A DNA stretch of 12,842 bases, taken from contig CAIKKV010000041.1 of NCBI GenBank assembly GCA_903828035.1, positions 1-12,842 on the forward strand, written 5' to 3'. Positions 1-6,956 of this stretch are shown piece after piece; position 1 is the first letter of the stretch; the number at the start of each line of letters is the position of its first letter. The translations under genes and the position numbers were made by a program. Origin of the DNA: an uncultured bacterium. Lineage in GTDB: Bacteria; Verrucomicrobiota; Kiritimatiellia; CAIKKV01. The notes below the pieces were generated by a model. The model was not told where the DNA came from, did not search any database, and saw nothing but the letters and a program-made list of their open reading frames with translations.

Positions 1-2541
1 CGGCAGCCCGGCCGCGTCGATGAGGCGGACGGCGGAGGTCCACTCGGACTGGCCGGGCAGGAACTCGGCGAGGCGGTTGATGGTCCGGGTTTCGAAAAAC
101 GACGTGTTCAGGGCGTTGCCTTCCTTGCCCGGGAAGAGGGCGAGGTAGAGGATGTCGCGCTCGACCAGCTCGTTGAAGAAGTGCGTGCCGAGGGAGACGT
201 CAGGCACGAGGTTTTCGCGCATGGCCACGATTTCGCCGAGCACGGAGACGCCCGTGATATCGGCGAACGAGACGGGCACGCCGAGCGCCGGCGTGGTGGT
301 GCCCCAGCGGCCGGGGCCCAGCAGCATGATGGTTTTCTTGCCGAGCACGGGCAGCCGGACGACCTGGCCGATCAGGTGCGCCACGGCGTAGCGGTCGCTC
401 TCCCGAAGGGCGCCGTAGACGGAGGGGACCACGTAGATGATCCAGTCGAGCGCCATCTCCACGCTGTTGCCGATGACCGCCCCGCGCGACTCGAGCAGCA
501 CGTCCCGCGGCGCGATGTCGGCGGGCGGGTCGCCCAGCGCGTCGCCGGTCCCGCGCACCTGGAGGGGGCGGCACTGGACCAGGTTGATCTTGGACTCGCC
601 GGGGGCGAGGACGTTCAGCGTGAACTCCACGTCGACCGGGCAGTCGTAGGCCGTCTGTAGCGTGCGGAGCATGTCGCGCATGTCGGTGACGAACGTGGTC
701 TCGGTGAGCAGCCGGTCGAAGGTGAGGATCCAGGGCAGCTCGCGGTCGCGCGGGGTTTCGCGGTCCCGGTCCCGCTCGCGGGAGGCGAACAGGGAGACGG
801 GAATGTCGGGGTGGCGGCAGATATCCGCGAAGGCGACCGAGGAGAGCTGGTTGGCCTCGAGGTCGAGCACGTCCACGCGCCGCTGCGCGTACTGCGCCAC
901 GGCGCTGGTGCTGCTCTCGGGCCGCCGGGTGGGCGCGTTGAGGGCCACGATGCGCGTGTAGTCGTCGTCGGACCGGTCGACCGCCCGGGTGCCCATGCCG
1001 AAGACGAGGCGGATCATGCCGGCCTTGGGGTCGATGGCGGGATCCCAGGCGTAGGGGTTGAACGAGAAGCCGACCCCGGCGGCCTGAGGGAAGAAGCGGC
1101 TGCCGTAGGCGTTGCCCGAGACGCGCTGGATGAGGAGCCCCATCTGCTCGTCCTGCTGCATGAGGCCGCGGCCCTGGCGGTAGGCGAGGGCGTCCTCGCC
1201 CATGGTGCTGGCGTAGACGGTGCGCACGGCGAAGAGGAAGTCCTCCAGCCGCTTGTGCGCGCCGCCCTGGTTGGCGCAGAAGACGCTCTCGTATTTTCCC
1301 GCGAAGGCGTTGCCGAAGTTGTCCTCCAGCAGGCTGGAGGAGCGCACGATGATGGGCGACTGGCCGAAGTAGTCGAGCATGTCGGAGTACTGCTTGACGA
1401 TGTAGTCGGGAAACTCGCCGGCGTGGATGCGGCGGCGGGCGGTTTCGGTGTCGTCGTCGGGCCCCTCGGGCGGCTTGTGGTGATGGATCATCCACCAGCA
1501 GCCGTTCTGGACCAGGTAGGTGTAGAACACGTCGGCGCCGACGAAGAACGAGTCGTGCAGCTCGAGCAGGCGCCCCCAGCGCTCGGGGTCGGCCTGGCGG
1601 AGGATGGCGCGGGCGAGGATCATGCCCACGGCCTTGCCGCCGATGAGGCCGGTGCCGATCATGCGGCGGCGGATGGCCAGCAGGTCGCGCAGGGTCAGGT
1701 ACCGCTCGGCGAGGGCGAGCACCTTGGCGTCGTGGGAGATGAGCATGCGGAGGATCTTGTGGAAAAAGGCGGAGGCCTTTTCAGGCGATCCGGCGCCCTG
1801 GTCGAGGTCGTCCAGCACGGCCTGGGCGGCGGAGAAGGTCTTGGTCCAGAAGCCGAGCTGGGCGCTGGCGGTTTCCGAGTGCGACCACGGCGCGTTGGCG
1901 AGGATTTCGGTGATGGTGCCGCTCTGGTTGACGGGCACGAACCGGTCGTCCTCCCAGGCGTGCAGCATGTACATGGTCGGCGAGTAGCGGTACTGGACCT
2001 TGAGCGGCTGGATGTAGAGCTTTTCGCGGTGGCGGTAGACGTCCACGAGGATCTGGGTGGTCGAGGCGATCGGCTTGAGCGCGTGGAAGGAGTGGAAGTT
2101 GCGCAGGATGGCGAAGTAGGCGATGGCGGCCCTGTCATAAAGATAGGGACAGGTGAGCATGAAGAAGTTGCCCAGCATGCGGTCGCTGCACCAGTCGGGC
2201 GCCAGCTCCGACAGGCAGTCGAAGAGGTAGAGGCAGCCGCGCCCCTCCTCGTTGATGACGCGGTGGATCTCGCTCAGGAAGGGCTCGAAGCCGCGGTCGG
2301 GGTTGAGGGGGATGACCTCGGCGCCGTCGGCCGCCGAGAGCAGGGGCGGATGCTGGGCGAAGCGGAAGTAGAAGATCTTCTGGCGGTTCTCGCGCGCGTA
2401 GGCGGCGTAGGGGGGGATGAAGGGCACGTAGTCCCGGATCGACTCGACCTGCCACACGATGTTGTCGCCCGGCATGAGGCCGCGGAAGACGTGGTCGAGC
2501 TCGGGAAGGCCGGTGCTGAGTTTGAGGCGGAGCTTGGACAT
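1..2541 (-). CDS. PEP/pyruvate-binding (PPDK N-terminal, ATP-grasp) protein with degenerate KaiC-like N-terminus; 3' end outside window
   Basis: Reading down from the ATG at 2541 gives 847 sense codons to the window edge with no stop, so the C-terminus is missing. Residues 9-30 (STGLPELD, then LMPGDNIVW) resemble the start of KaiC/RecA-like ATPases, but the Walker A position reads QVESIRDY with no GKT/S. A Walker-B-like stretch, YLFDCLSEL (105-113), remains. From about 295 to 660 comes the ATP-grasp PEP/pyruvate-binding domain: IGGKAVGM (300-307, K303), VRSSSLLED (399-407, R400), NAFAGKYES (411-419), DVEF (637-640) and QCRP (656-659). These match the nucleotide-binding landmarks of pyruvate phosphate dikinase and PEP synthase. 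There is no phosphohistidine swivel domain or PEP barrel. Instead a domain with LGPGRWG (741-747) and GTHFF (785-789) follows, as I recall from other PPDK_N proteins that are not dikinases. Function is unknown; a phosphotransfer or regulatory role is inference. No Shine-Dalgarno is visible; the start lies 10 bp after the yajD-like stop, so translation is probably coupled. An Arg/Asp-rich run lies at 588-601. Confidence 0.85.
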   Translation of the reverse strand, partial: MSKLRLKLSTGLPELDHVFRGLMPGDNIVWQVESIRDYVPFIPPYAAYARENRQKIFYFRFAQHPPLLSAADGAEVIPLNPDRGFEPFLSEIHRVINEEGRGCLYLFDCLSELAPDWCSDRMLGNFFMLTCPYLYDRAAIAYFAILRNFHSFHALKPIASTTQILVDVYRHREKLYIQPLKVQYRYSPTMYMLHAWEDDRFVPVNQSGTITEILANAPWSHSETASAQLGFWTKTFSAAQAVLDDLDQGAGSPEKASAFFHKILRMLISHDAKVLALAERYLTLRDLLAIRRRMIGTGLIGGKAVGMILARAILRQADPERWGRLLELHDSFFVGADVFYTYLVQNGCWWMIHHHKPPEGPDDDTETARRRIHAGEFPDYIVKQYSDMLDYFGQSPIIVRSSSLLEDNFGNAFAGKYESVFCANQGGAHKRLEDFLFAVRTVYASTMGEDALAYRQGRGLMQQDEQMGLLIQRVSGNAYGSRFFPQAAGVGFSFNPYAWDPAIDPKAGMIRLVFGMGTRAVDRSDDDYTRIVALNAPTRRPESSTSAVAQYAQRRVDVLDLEANQLSSVAFADICRHPDIPVSLFASRERDRDRETPRDRELPWILTFDRLLTETTFVTDMRDMLRTLQTAYDCPVDVEFTLNVLAPGESKINLVQCRPLQVRGTGDALGDPPADIAPRDVLLESRGAVIGNSVEMALDWIIYVVPSVYGALRESDRYAVAHLIGQVVRLPVLGKKTIMLLGPGRWGTTTPALGVPVSFADITGVSVLGEIVAMRENLVPDVSLGTHFFNELVERDILYLALFPGKEGNALNTSFFETRTINRLAEFLPGQSEWTSAVRLIDAAGLP

Positions 2542-2551
2542 GGCGGGGTGG

Positions 2552-2959
2552 TTATGTCGGCTTGGGTTGGTCCGGTTCGTTCGGCGTGGGGAGGGTCAGG
2601 CCTTCGAGCCCCGCGAAGGGCTTGAAGATGGAGGGGGAGGGGTTGTTATCGGTGGCTTCGTCGCCGGCGTATTGGCCGGCGTTGAGCTCCTTGTCGTGCT
2701 CGTCGTCGTGGCAGTAGAGGCAGAGGAGTTCCCAGTTGCTGCCGTCGGGCGGGTTGTGGGTGTGGTTGTGGTCCTTGTGGTGGACGGTCAGCTCGCGGAG
2801 GCGCTTGCCTTCCAGCGTGCGGCCGCAGCGGCCGCAGACGTGGGGGAAGAGCTTGAGGGCGCGCTCGCGGTAGCCGGTCTGGCGGGCGGCGGATTCGCGG
2901 CGGAGGTCGGCCAGGAGGCGGTCTTTGCGGGCCTGGCTGGATTCGGGTTGGGCGGCCAT
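2552..2959 (-). CDS. yajD: YajD-family HNH nuclease
   Basis: A 135-residue protein that follows E. coli YajD closely, as remembered: a GYRERALKLFPHVCGRC block, then RELTVHHKDHNHTHNP, then DGSNWELLCLYCHDDEH. The probable zinc ligands are two CxxC pairs (C42/C45 and C80/C83). The HNH core is H60-H61, N75 and H84, with H88 completing the conserved tail. This is a compact HNH (beta-beta-alpha metal) nuclease fold, presumably a cytoplasmic nucleic-acid cutter; the physiological target of YajD is not established. The first 25 residues are charged and variable, and the last 40 are Pro/Asn/Asp-rich, with KPFAGLEGL echoing the YajD C-terminal KYNPFADL. The ATG at 2959 is chosen because GAGGAG (2965-2970) sits 5 nt upstream. 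The frame stays open to 3121 but that stretch is Pro/Arg-rich and lacks a ribosome site. The stop lies 10 bp before the PEP/pyruvate-binding gene, suggesting one transcript. Confidence 0.88.
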   Translation of the reverse strand: MAAQPESSQARKDRLLADLRRESAARQTGYRERALKLFPHVCGRCGRTLEGKRLRELTVHHKDHNHTHNPPDGSNWELLCLYCHDDEHDKELNAGQYAGDEATDNNPSPSIFKPFAGLEGLTLPTPNEPDQPKPT

Positions 2960-3330
2960 GGGGGCTCCTCGGGTAGCTTCACTTCCTATGCCGGTATCGT
3001 AGGCCGGTCGCGGGCGCTCGGCGATCTTTTTTTTGCGGGGATGGAATCGGCTGCGTGGAGGGTTTGTCGGCGGGTTGCGTCGGCGGGCTGCGTGATGCGG
3101 GGTGTTCCATTTCGGGCGCAAAAGGATGGGCGCTTTCGGGCTGATCCGGCTTCCAGCTGGAGTCGTCGGGACACGAGTCCACGCCGCCTCGCTGTCAGCC
3201 GGCTGAGCCTCGAAATCACCTCATCCTTTTTCGCCTGATCGAAATGGAATACCCCCGTAGCCATCGCGCGCCCGGTTCGCTGTCGCTCACGTCGGGCGGC
3301 GCGCGAGGAGGTTCCCGCGATAAGCCCTTC

Positions 3331-3365
3331 TTGCCTGGAGACGGCGGTCCCCCGCCGTTAGCGAA
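3331..3365 (-). repeat. Dispersed hairpin repeat, copy A
   Basis: On the minus strand this reads TTCGCTAACGGCGGGGGAC followed by CGCCGTCTCCAGGCA. It contains a perfect 7-bp stem with a 4-nt loop: ACGGCGG at 3341-3347, TCCC at 3348-3351, CCGCCGT at 3352-3358 on the plus strand. The flanks (GCTAA on one side, CTCCAGGCA on the other) are shared with copy B. There is no T-tract, so it does not look like an intrinsic terminator. Confidence 0.65.
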
Positions 3366-3444
3366 AGGACAAGACGGGTGGAAAAGGGCTCGCGGCGCTC
3401 GCCCCTCCGGGGGGAGAACCAATACGGCAGTGAAAGTGTATAAG

Positions 3445-3478
3445 TTGCTAACGGCCGGGAACGGCCGTCCCCATGCCG
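3445..3478 (+). repeat. Dispersed hairpin repeat, copy B (inverted relative to A)
   Basis: On the plus strand this reads TTGCTAACGGCCGGGAAC followed by GGCCGTCCCCATGCC. Stem ACGGCCG (3451-3457), loop GGAA (3458-3461), stem CGGCCGT (3462-3468). It aligns along its whole length with copy A in inverted orientation, about 90 bp apart. Where the copies differ inside the stem, both arms change together and pairing is kept. It lies about 30 bp past the stop of the FN3/lipocalin-like gene. Confidence 0.65.
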
Positions 3479-3506
3479 GTAAGGCGCAGGCAGGGTTGGG
3501 CGGCGA

Positions 3507-4424
3507 TTACGGAACGCGGACGAGCTGCTTGATGTTGCCGCTCGGGAGGGTGAAGGTGAGGGTGTTTTCCGTCACCGTGTAGGGGCATTTTTCGGTGACG
3601 TCGGAAACCATGGTCAGGAGCTTCTCGTCGGCGGACCAGTGCGCGCGGGTGAAGGCCTGGCCGTTGCCCTGCACGGTTTGGATGATGCCATCGGCCCGGA
3701 AGGTCATCTGGACCCAGCGCCAGGAGGTGAGGACTTTCCACTTGCCCTCGATCAGGGAGGCGTCGTTCCACGTGGTGTGGCCCGAGTTCCTGATCGTGAA
3801 GAAGGCCGACTGCGTGTAGCCCGCCTTGTCGTTTTTGTAGTCCGTGAGGGTCCAGCGGTACTGGCCGTCCGGAATGAGCGAGGCGGTCCACCTGGGCGCG
3901 CCGGTGGCCGGCTGCGCAATCCAGAGCTCCCGCACGAGCACGTATTTGCCGGTGGCCTTGTTGAGTTGCGCGAGCTTGAGCTGATAGCGGTTGGCGAGTA
4001 TGGAGCGGGTCCAGCGGAAGACCTTGGGCTGGCGGTTGCTGACCGTGCCATCGGGGGCCTTGTCGCGCTTGACGCGGAAGGTGACGGGCGCGCTTCCGGT
4101 GCTGACGCCGAGGAAGTTTGAGCCGTAGACGATCAGGGAGTAATAGCCGGGCGCCAAGGCGGAATCCAGGACGGCCTCCTGGCCCGAGAGGTTGTCCTGG
4201 CTGGCGAAAAGTTTGCTGTTGCGCAGGACTTGCAGGTTGTAGCTGGTGGCGTTGAGCGACTCGGTCCAGCCGATTGTCACGTTGGTGACGCCGGCCTCGA
4301 AGGCCTGGCCGGGGGCGGGATTCGTGATGGCGCAGGTAGTGGGGGGCTGAATATCACCAGCCTGGGCGGAAAGCGCCATTGCCAATGCGGACAGGAACAT
4401 CAGGCCACGGTTCATCCTCTTCAT
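3507..4424 (-). CDS. Secreted protein with FN3-like repeats and a C-terminal lipocalin-like domain
   Basis: A 305-residue protein. It starts with a clear Sec signal peptide: KR at the N-terminus, hydrophobic LMFLSALAMALSA, and likely signal-peptidase-I cleavage after AQA at residue 22. There is no lipobox cysteine. Residues about 30-118 (ITNPAPGQ, then IGWTESLNATSYNLQVL and YYSLIVYGSN) and about 130-212 (FRWTRSILANRYQLKL, then DGQYRWTLTDY) look like two fibronectin-III-like beta-sandwiches. Residues about 224-305 (LIEGKWKVL, MTFRADGIIQTVQGNG, HWSADEKLLTMVSD, NTLTFTLPSG) match the pattern of small lipocalin-like domains: GxW, then F..DG, then a final LTF strand. Ligand and partner are unknown. 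The ATG at 4424 is favoured by GGGGG (4431-4435) 6 nt upstream; an in-frame ATG at 4430 would overlap that site and one at 4415 is also possible. Cell location is periplasmic or extracellular by inference. Confidence 0.8.
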   Translation of the reverse strand: MKRMNRGLMFLSALAMALSAQAGDIQPPTTCAITNPAPGQAFEAGVTNVTIGWTESLNATSYNLQVLRNSKLFASQDNLSGQEAVLDSALAPGYYSLIVYGSNFLGVSTGSAPVTFRVKRDKAPDGTVSNRQPKVFRWTRSILANRYQLKLAQLNKATGKYVLVRELWIAQPATGAPRWTASLIPDGQYRWTLTDYKNDKAGYTQSAFFTIRNSGHTTWNDASLIEGKWKVLTSWRWVQMTFRADGIIQTVQGNGQAFTRAHWSADEKLLTMVSDVTEKCPYTVTENTLTFTLPSGNIKQLVRVP

Positions 4425-4453
4425 AAACATCCCCCGGTTATTGTTGAGTTTGT

Positions 4454-4483
4454 ATATTAACAGGACGCCGTAGGGTGTAACAA
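4454..4483 (-). promoter_or_regulatory. Candidate sigma70-type promoter for the FN3/lipocalin-like gene
   Basis: On the minus strand TTGTTA (4478-4483) and TAATAT (4454-4459) are separated by 18 bp. Each hexamer matches 4 of 6 consensus bases. They lie in a locally AT-rich patch within very GC-rich sequence, between the stop of the glycosyltransferase and the ATG at 4424. This would give a leader of about 20-25 nt. Prediction by eye only. Confidence 0.4.
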
Positions 4484-4501
4484 GTGAATTGCGATTCGGC
4501 G

Positions 4502-4555
4502 GCAGGGAGGCGGCGGTTCCCCGCCGAGATCGCCCGGCGGGATTGCTAACGGCCG
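4502..4555 (-). repeat. Dispersed hairpin repeat, copy C (divergent), overlapping the end of the glycosyltransferase gene
   Basis: The hairpin CGGCGG (4511-4516), TTCC, CCGCCG (4521-4526) with a GGGAG flank matches the core of copy A. About 17 bp away, GGCCGTTAGCAA (minus strand, 4543-4554) is identical to the flank of copy B and also supplies the last Arg codon and TAG stop of the glycosyltransferase. An unrelated spacer containing a CCCGCCGGG near-palindrome separates the two blocks. It could work as a transcript 3' end, but there is no T-tract. Confidence 0.5.
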
Positions 4556-5685
4556 GCGGCTGATTCCAGGTGGCGGCGGAGAACGGCGCCCACGGCTTCC
4601 ACGGTGCCGATTTCAAGAAAGCGCGCGCGGCCCTGTTCGCCCAGCCGGGCGCGGAGGGACGGATTGTCTTTCAGGTGCCGGATGGCGGCGGCCAGGGCGG
4701 TAGGGTCCCGGCGCGGACAGAGCCAGGCCTGCTCGCCGTGCGCGAGCGCGGCCCGCACGGCCGGGCCGTCTCCGGTCAGGACCGGCCGGCCCATGGCCAG
4801 GCCTTCATAGATTTTATTCTGAACGGTCATGAGGGATTGGGGGGTGACCCCGAAAGCGCCCAGGCAGAGATCCGATTCCGCCAGGCGGGCGGGCAGGTCA
4901 TCCGGCGACACCCAGCCGTCGAAGCGGATTTGCTTCAAGCCGCCGGCCCGGGCCAGCGACTCGGCTTCGGCTTTGTCCGGGCCTTCCCCGATGAAGGTGA
5001 AGCGGATATCCGGATCGTCTTTCAACAGCAGGGCGGCGCGGATCATGTCGGGCACGCCGTGGTTGGGAATGAAGGTGCCGGCGTAGAGAACATGGAACTG
5101 GCCGTCCGGCGCGCGAGCCGGACGCGGGGAAAAGCGGGTGCTGTCGGCTCCCGTGGGGACCAGCCGGACGCGCTCCCGGGCGACTCCAAACTCGCGGCCC
5201 ATCCAGGCCGCATACTCTTCCGTGTCCTGGATGATCAGGTCCGGAAGGGCGAGCCCCCCCCGTTCCAGCGCGTGCAGCAGCCGCGCCGTGAGCGGGGCCC
5301 GGCCGGTGAGCCCGCGCTCGGAGGCGATTAAATAGGGGGACATGAACGCGTCGAGAATGAGCGGCTTGCCCCGGAGCCAGGCGAGGGGGCGGGCGAGGTA
5401 GGCGTCAAACTGGCCCGGGTAGCCGAGCATGAGGACGTCCCAGGATCCTGTTTTGAAAAAGCGGACGGTGAGGCTCGCGGCCGCGGCGAGGGCCCGGAAG
5501 AGAAAGCGCGGCCCGCTCCAGCCGCCCTGGGCCAGCTTCACGCGGTCCCCGATGCCGCCCCACAGCCGGGCGTGGCACTCGATGACCTCCACGCCGTTGC
5601 GGCGCAGGCCTTCGATCATGATCCGGTTGCGGGAGTATTCCTCCCGCCAGGTGCCGAACCAGCAGACCCGGAGCGGACGCGTCAT
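4546..5685 (-). CDS. Family-4-type (GT-B) glycosyltransferase
   Basis: A 379-residue protein of normal GT4 length. The N-terminal half opens with LRVCWFGTW (5-13) and reaches LPDLIIQDTEEYAAWMGREFGV (147-168), the usual junction between the two Rossmann-like domains. The donor-binding half has VRLVPTGAD (173-181), VLYAGTFIPNHGV (199-211), FTFIGEGPDK (229-238) and QNKIYEGLAMGRPVLTGD (289-306), where E294 is the conserved Glu of the GT4 EX7E region. It should transfer a nucleotide-activated sugar at the cytoplasmic face; sugar and acceptor cannot be read from sequence. The ATG at 5685 overlaps the TGA of the upstream glycosyltransferase by 4 bp (ATGA). GGGAGG (5691-5696) lies 5 nt upstream inside that gene, so the two are translationally coupled. 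Its last codons lie within repeat copy C. Confidence 0.88.
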   Translation of the reverse strand: MTRPLRVCWFGTWREEYSRNRIMIEGLRRNGVEVIECHARLWGGIGDRVKLAQGGWSGPRFLFRALAAAASLTVRFFKTGSWDVLMLGYPGQFDAYLARPLAWLRGKPLILDAFMSPYLIASERGLTGRAPLTARLLHALERGGLALPDLIIQDTEEYAAWMGREFGVARERVRLVPTGADSTRFSPRPARAPDGQFHVLYAGTFIPNHGVPDMIRAALLLKDDPDIRFTFIGEGPDKAEAESLARAGGLKQIRFDGWVSPDDLPARLAESDLCLGAFGVTPQSLMTVQNKIYEGLAMGRPVLTGDGPAVRAALAHGEQAWLCPRRDPTALAAAIRHLKDNPSLRARLGEQGRARFLEIGTVEAVGAVLRRHLESAAGR

Positions 5686-6914
5686 GAGGGCCTCCCGTGG
5701 CAGGCCGTCAAAGGATCGAGCCCGGCGGCGAAGGCCGCCTCGAACGCCTCGATCGAATGATGGCGGAGGACGGCTTCGCGGCCGGCCAGTCCCAGCTGCC
5801 GGCGCCGGGAGGCATCGGGCAGGAGCTCAAGGAGCGTCCCGGCGAACTCGGCGGCCGTCCGGCGGATGAGCAGGCCCTCGGATTCGTAGGCCCGGATGCC
5901 GGAGGCGCCGAGCGGCGTGGTGATGACCGGGCAGCCGCAGGCGAGCGACTCGAGGAACTTCCCGCGCACGCCTTCACCGGTCCGGAGGGGGCCGGCCAGG
6001 ACGGCGGCGCCCTGGTATTCGGGCGTCAGCGAGGGCAGGGAGTCCACCCGTTCAATGCCAGGGCCCGAACAATCCCGCAGGGAGCAGGCGCCGCGGCCGG
6101 CCAGCCGGAGGCGGGCTTCGGGCAGCACGCGGCGGACCAGGGGGAAGATTTTCCGGGCCAGCTCGTCGGCGGCGAGCCGGTTGGGGGGGTGGCCGAAGAA
6201 GCCGGTGAAGAGGATGACGGGCTTTTCCGTCGGCGCGGCGGGCGGCGCCAGCCGTTCCGCCTCAAGCGGCAGCGGAAGCAGGCAGGCGGGGATGGCGGGG
6301 TCCAGAAGGCGAACCGACTCCTCCTCGCGCGGGCTCAGGCAGAAGACGCGGTCGAGCAGGCGGAAGCGGCTTTGCTCGAAGGACCGCATCCGCCGCCACA
6401 GGAGCGACTGGATCGCCTGCTGCAGGCCGATGGAGCGCCATTGCCGGAACGTGTAGCCGCGCCAGGCGGTCCATTGGATCTCTTCCGAAAAAAGGACCAG
6501 CGCCGGCCGGTCATCCGGGGCGGGCGGCCGGGCGGGAAGATTCACCAGGCCGTCGGTGGAGTGAAAGGCGAGAAGGTCGTAGCGGCCCGGGCGCAGGGCG
6601 GCCTGGAGAAGGGCGGCCGCCGCCGGGTGGCCCTTGAGTGCGAGGGCGGGCGGACGGCCCCGGACGGCCCCTGCGATAACCTGTCGCAGCGCGGCGCCGC
6701 GGGAGGGCGGGGCGGGGATAGCCCGGATATCGCGGCAGAGGGCGCGGAGGGCGGGGGAGGGAAATGCGCGGGCTTCCTTCAGGGGCACGAGGGCCAGCAG
6801 GTCCACGTCGCCGCGGGCGGCCAGCAGGGCGAGGTGAAGCCACGAGAGGCGTGAGGCGGTGGAGTGGCCGTCGGGATCGGGATAGCCGTGGGTGTAAATG
6901 TAGAGCGACCGCAT
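5682..6914 (-). CDS. Glycosyltransferase, group 1 (GT4-like, GT-B fold)
   Basis: A 410-residue protein. Its start, MRSLYIYTHGYPDPDGHSTASRL, and an acceptor-side half with LVLFSEEIQWTAWRGY (139-154) are only loosely GT4-like. The donor half is clear: ILFTGFFGHPPNRLAADELARKIFPLVRRVLPEARLRLAGRG (234-275) follows the pattern of the Glyco_trans_4_4/PF13692 domain, and GVRGKFLESLACGCPVITT (315-333) is the conserved loop with the acidic donor-contacting residue (E322). Substrate is unknown. It overlaps the next glycosyltransferase by 4 bp, so the pair probably acts on successive steps of the same glycan. No Shine-Dalgarno precedes the ATG at 6914. A TATGAT box 8 nt upstream suggests a leaderless mRNA that starts at or near this ATG. 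It sits just downstream of a strong terminator, so it likely begins a new transcription unit. Confidence 0.85.
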   Translation of the reverse strand: MRSLYIYTHGYPDPDGHSTASRLSWLHLALLAARGDVDLLALVPLKEARAFPSPALRALCRDIRAIPAPPSRGAALRQVIAGAVRGRPPALALKGHPAAAALLQAALRPGRYDLLAFHSTDGLVNLPARPPAPDDRPALVLFSEEIQWTAWRGYTFRQWRSIGLQQAIQSLLWRRMRSFEQSRFRLLDRVFCLSPREEESVRLLDPAIPACLLPLPLEAERLAPPAAPTEKPVILFTGFFGHPPNRLAADELARKIFPLVRRVLPEARLRLAGRGACSLRDCSGPGIERVDSLPSLTPEYQGAAVLAGPLRTGEGVRGKFLESLACGCPVITTPLGASGIRAYESEGLLIRRTAAEFAGTLLELLPDASRRRQLGLAGREAVLRHHSIEAFEAAFAAGLDPLTACHGRPS

Positions 6915-6922
6915 GTGGACGT

Positions 6923-6953
6923 ATCATAAAAGACGGCGTCCGCCTTCGTCGAA
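6923..6953 (-). promoter_or_regulatory. Candidate promoter of a leaderless glycosyltransferase transcript
   Basis: On the minus strand TATGAT (6923-6928) matches 5 of 6 bases of the -10 consensus and ends 8 nt before the ATG at 6914. Transcription would start at about the start codon. The best -35 is a weak TTCGAC (6948-6953) at a long 19-bp spacing. Placement just after the terminator at 6957-6994 supports a fresh start here. Confidence 0.4.
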
Positions 6954-6956
6954 TAC

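Larger units (their letters stand above)
2960..3506. other. 547-bp gene-poor gap upstream of yajD
   Basis: No convincing gene lies here. On the minus strand a 92-codon frame (2986-3264) begins plausibly (MATGVFHFDQAKKDEVISRL) but decays into Arg/Pro/Ser-rich sequence, has mixed third-position base use and only a weak ribosome site, so it may be a gene remnant or chance. The right part (3331-3478) holds two inverted copies of a GC-rich hairpin repeat. An imperfect palindrome, GCGCGCCCG against CGGGCGGCGCGC, lies near 3266-3307. The yajD promoter should lie in the left part. A TACGAT box about 25-30 nt upstream of the GAGGAG site is the best -10 candidate, but I find no good -35 partner. Confidence 0.6.

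Noticed and set aside
200..1495. 431-codon minus-strand frame
   Set aside because: Product is almost wholly Arg/Pro/Ala-rich; it is the off-frame shadow of the PEP/pyruvate-binding gene.
811..2625. 604-codon plus-strand open frame
   Set aside because: It is antisense to the PEP/pyruvate-binding gene, whose protein shows family motifs throughout. The plus-strand product is Gly/Ala/Val/Glu-rich without any recognisable motif, typical of GC-rich antisense frames.
2960..3121. N-terminal extension of the YajD-like protein to an ATG at 3121
   Set aside because: The extension is Pro/Arg-rich, has no ribosome site and is absent in YajD; the ATG at 2959 has GAGGAG at ideal spacing.
3331..3478. CRISPR-like interpretation of the repeats
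   Set aside because: Only two copies, inverted with respect to each other, self-complementary and without regular spacing; no cas gene is present.
4425..4616. 64-codon extension of the FN3/lipocalin-like protein
   Set aside because: It would run back into the glycosyltransferase gene and bury the signal peptide; a promoter and ribosome site lie inside the extension.
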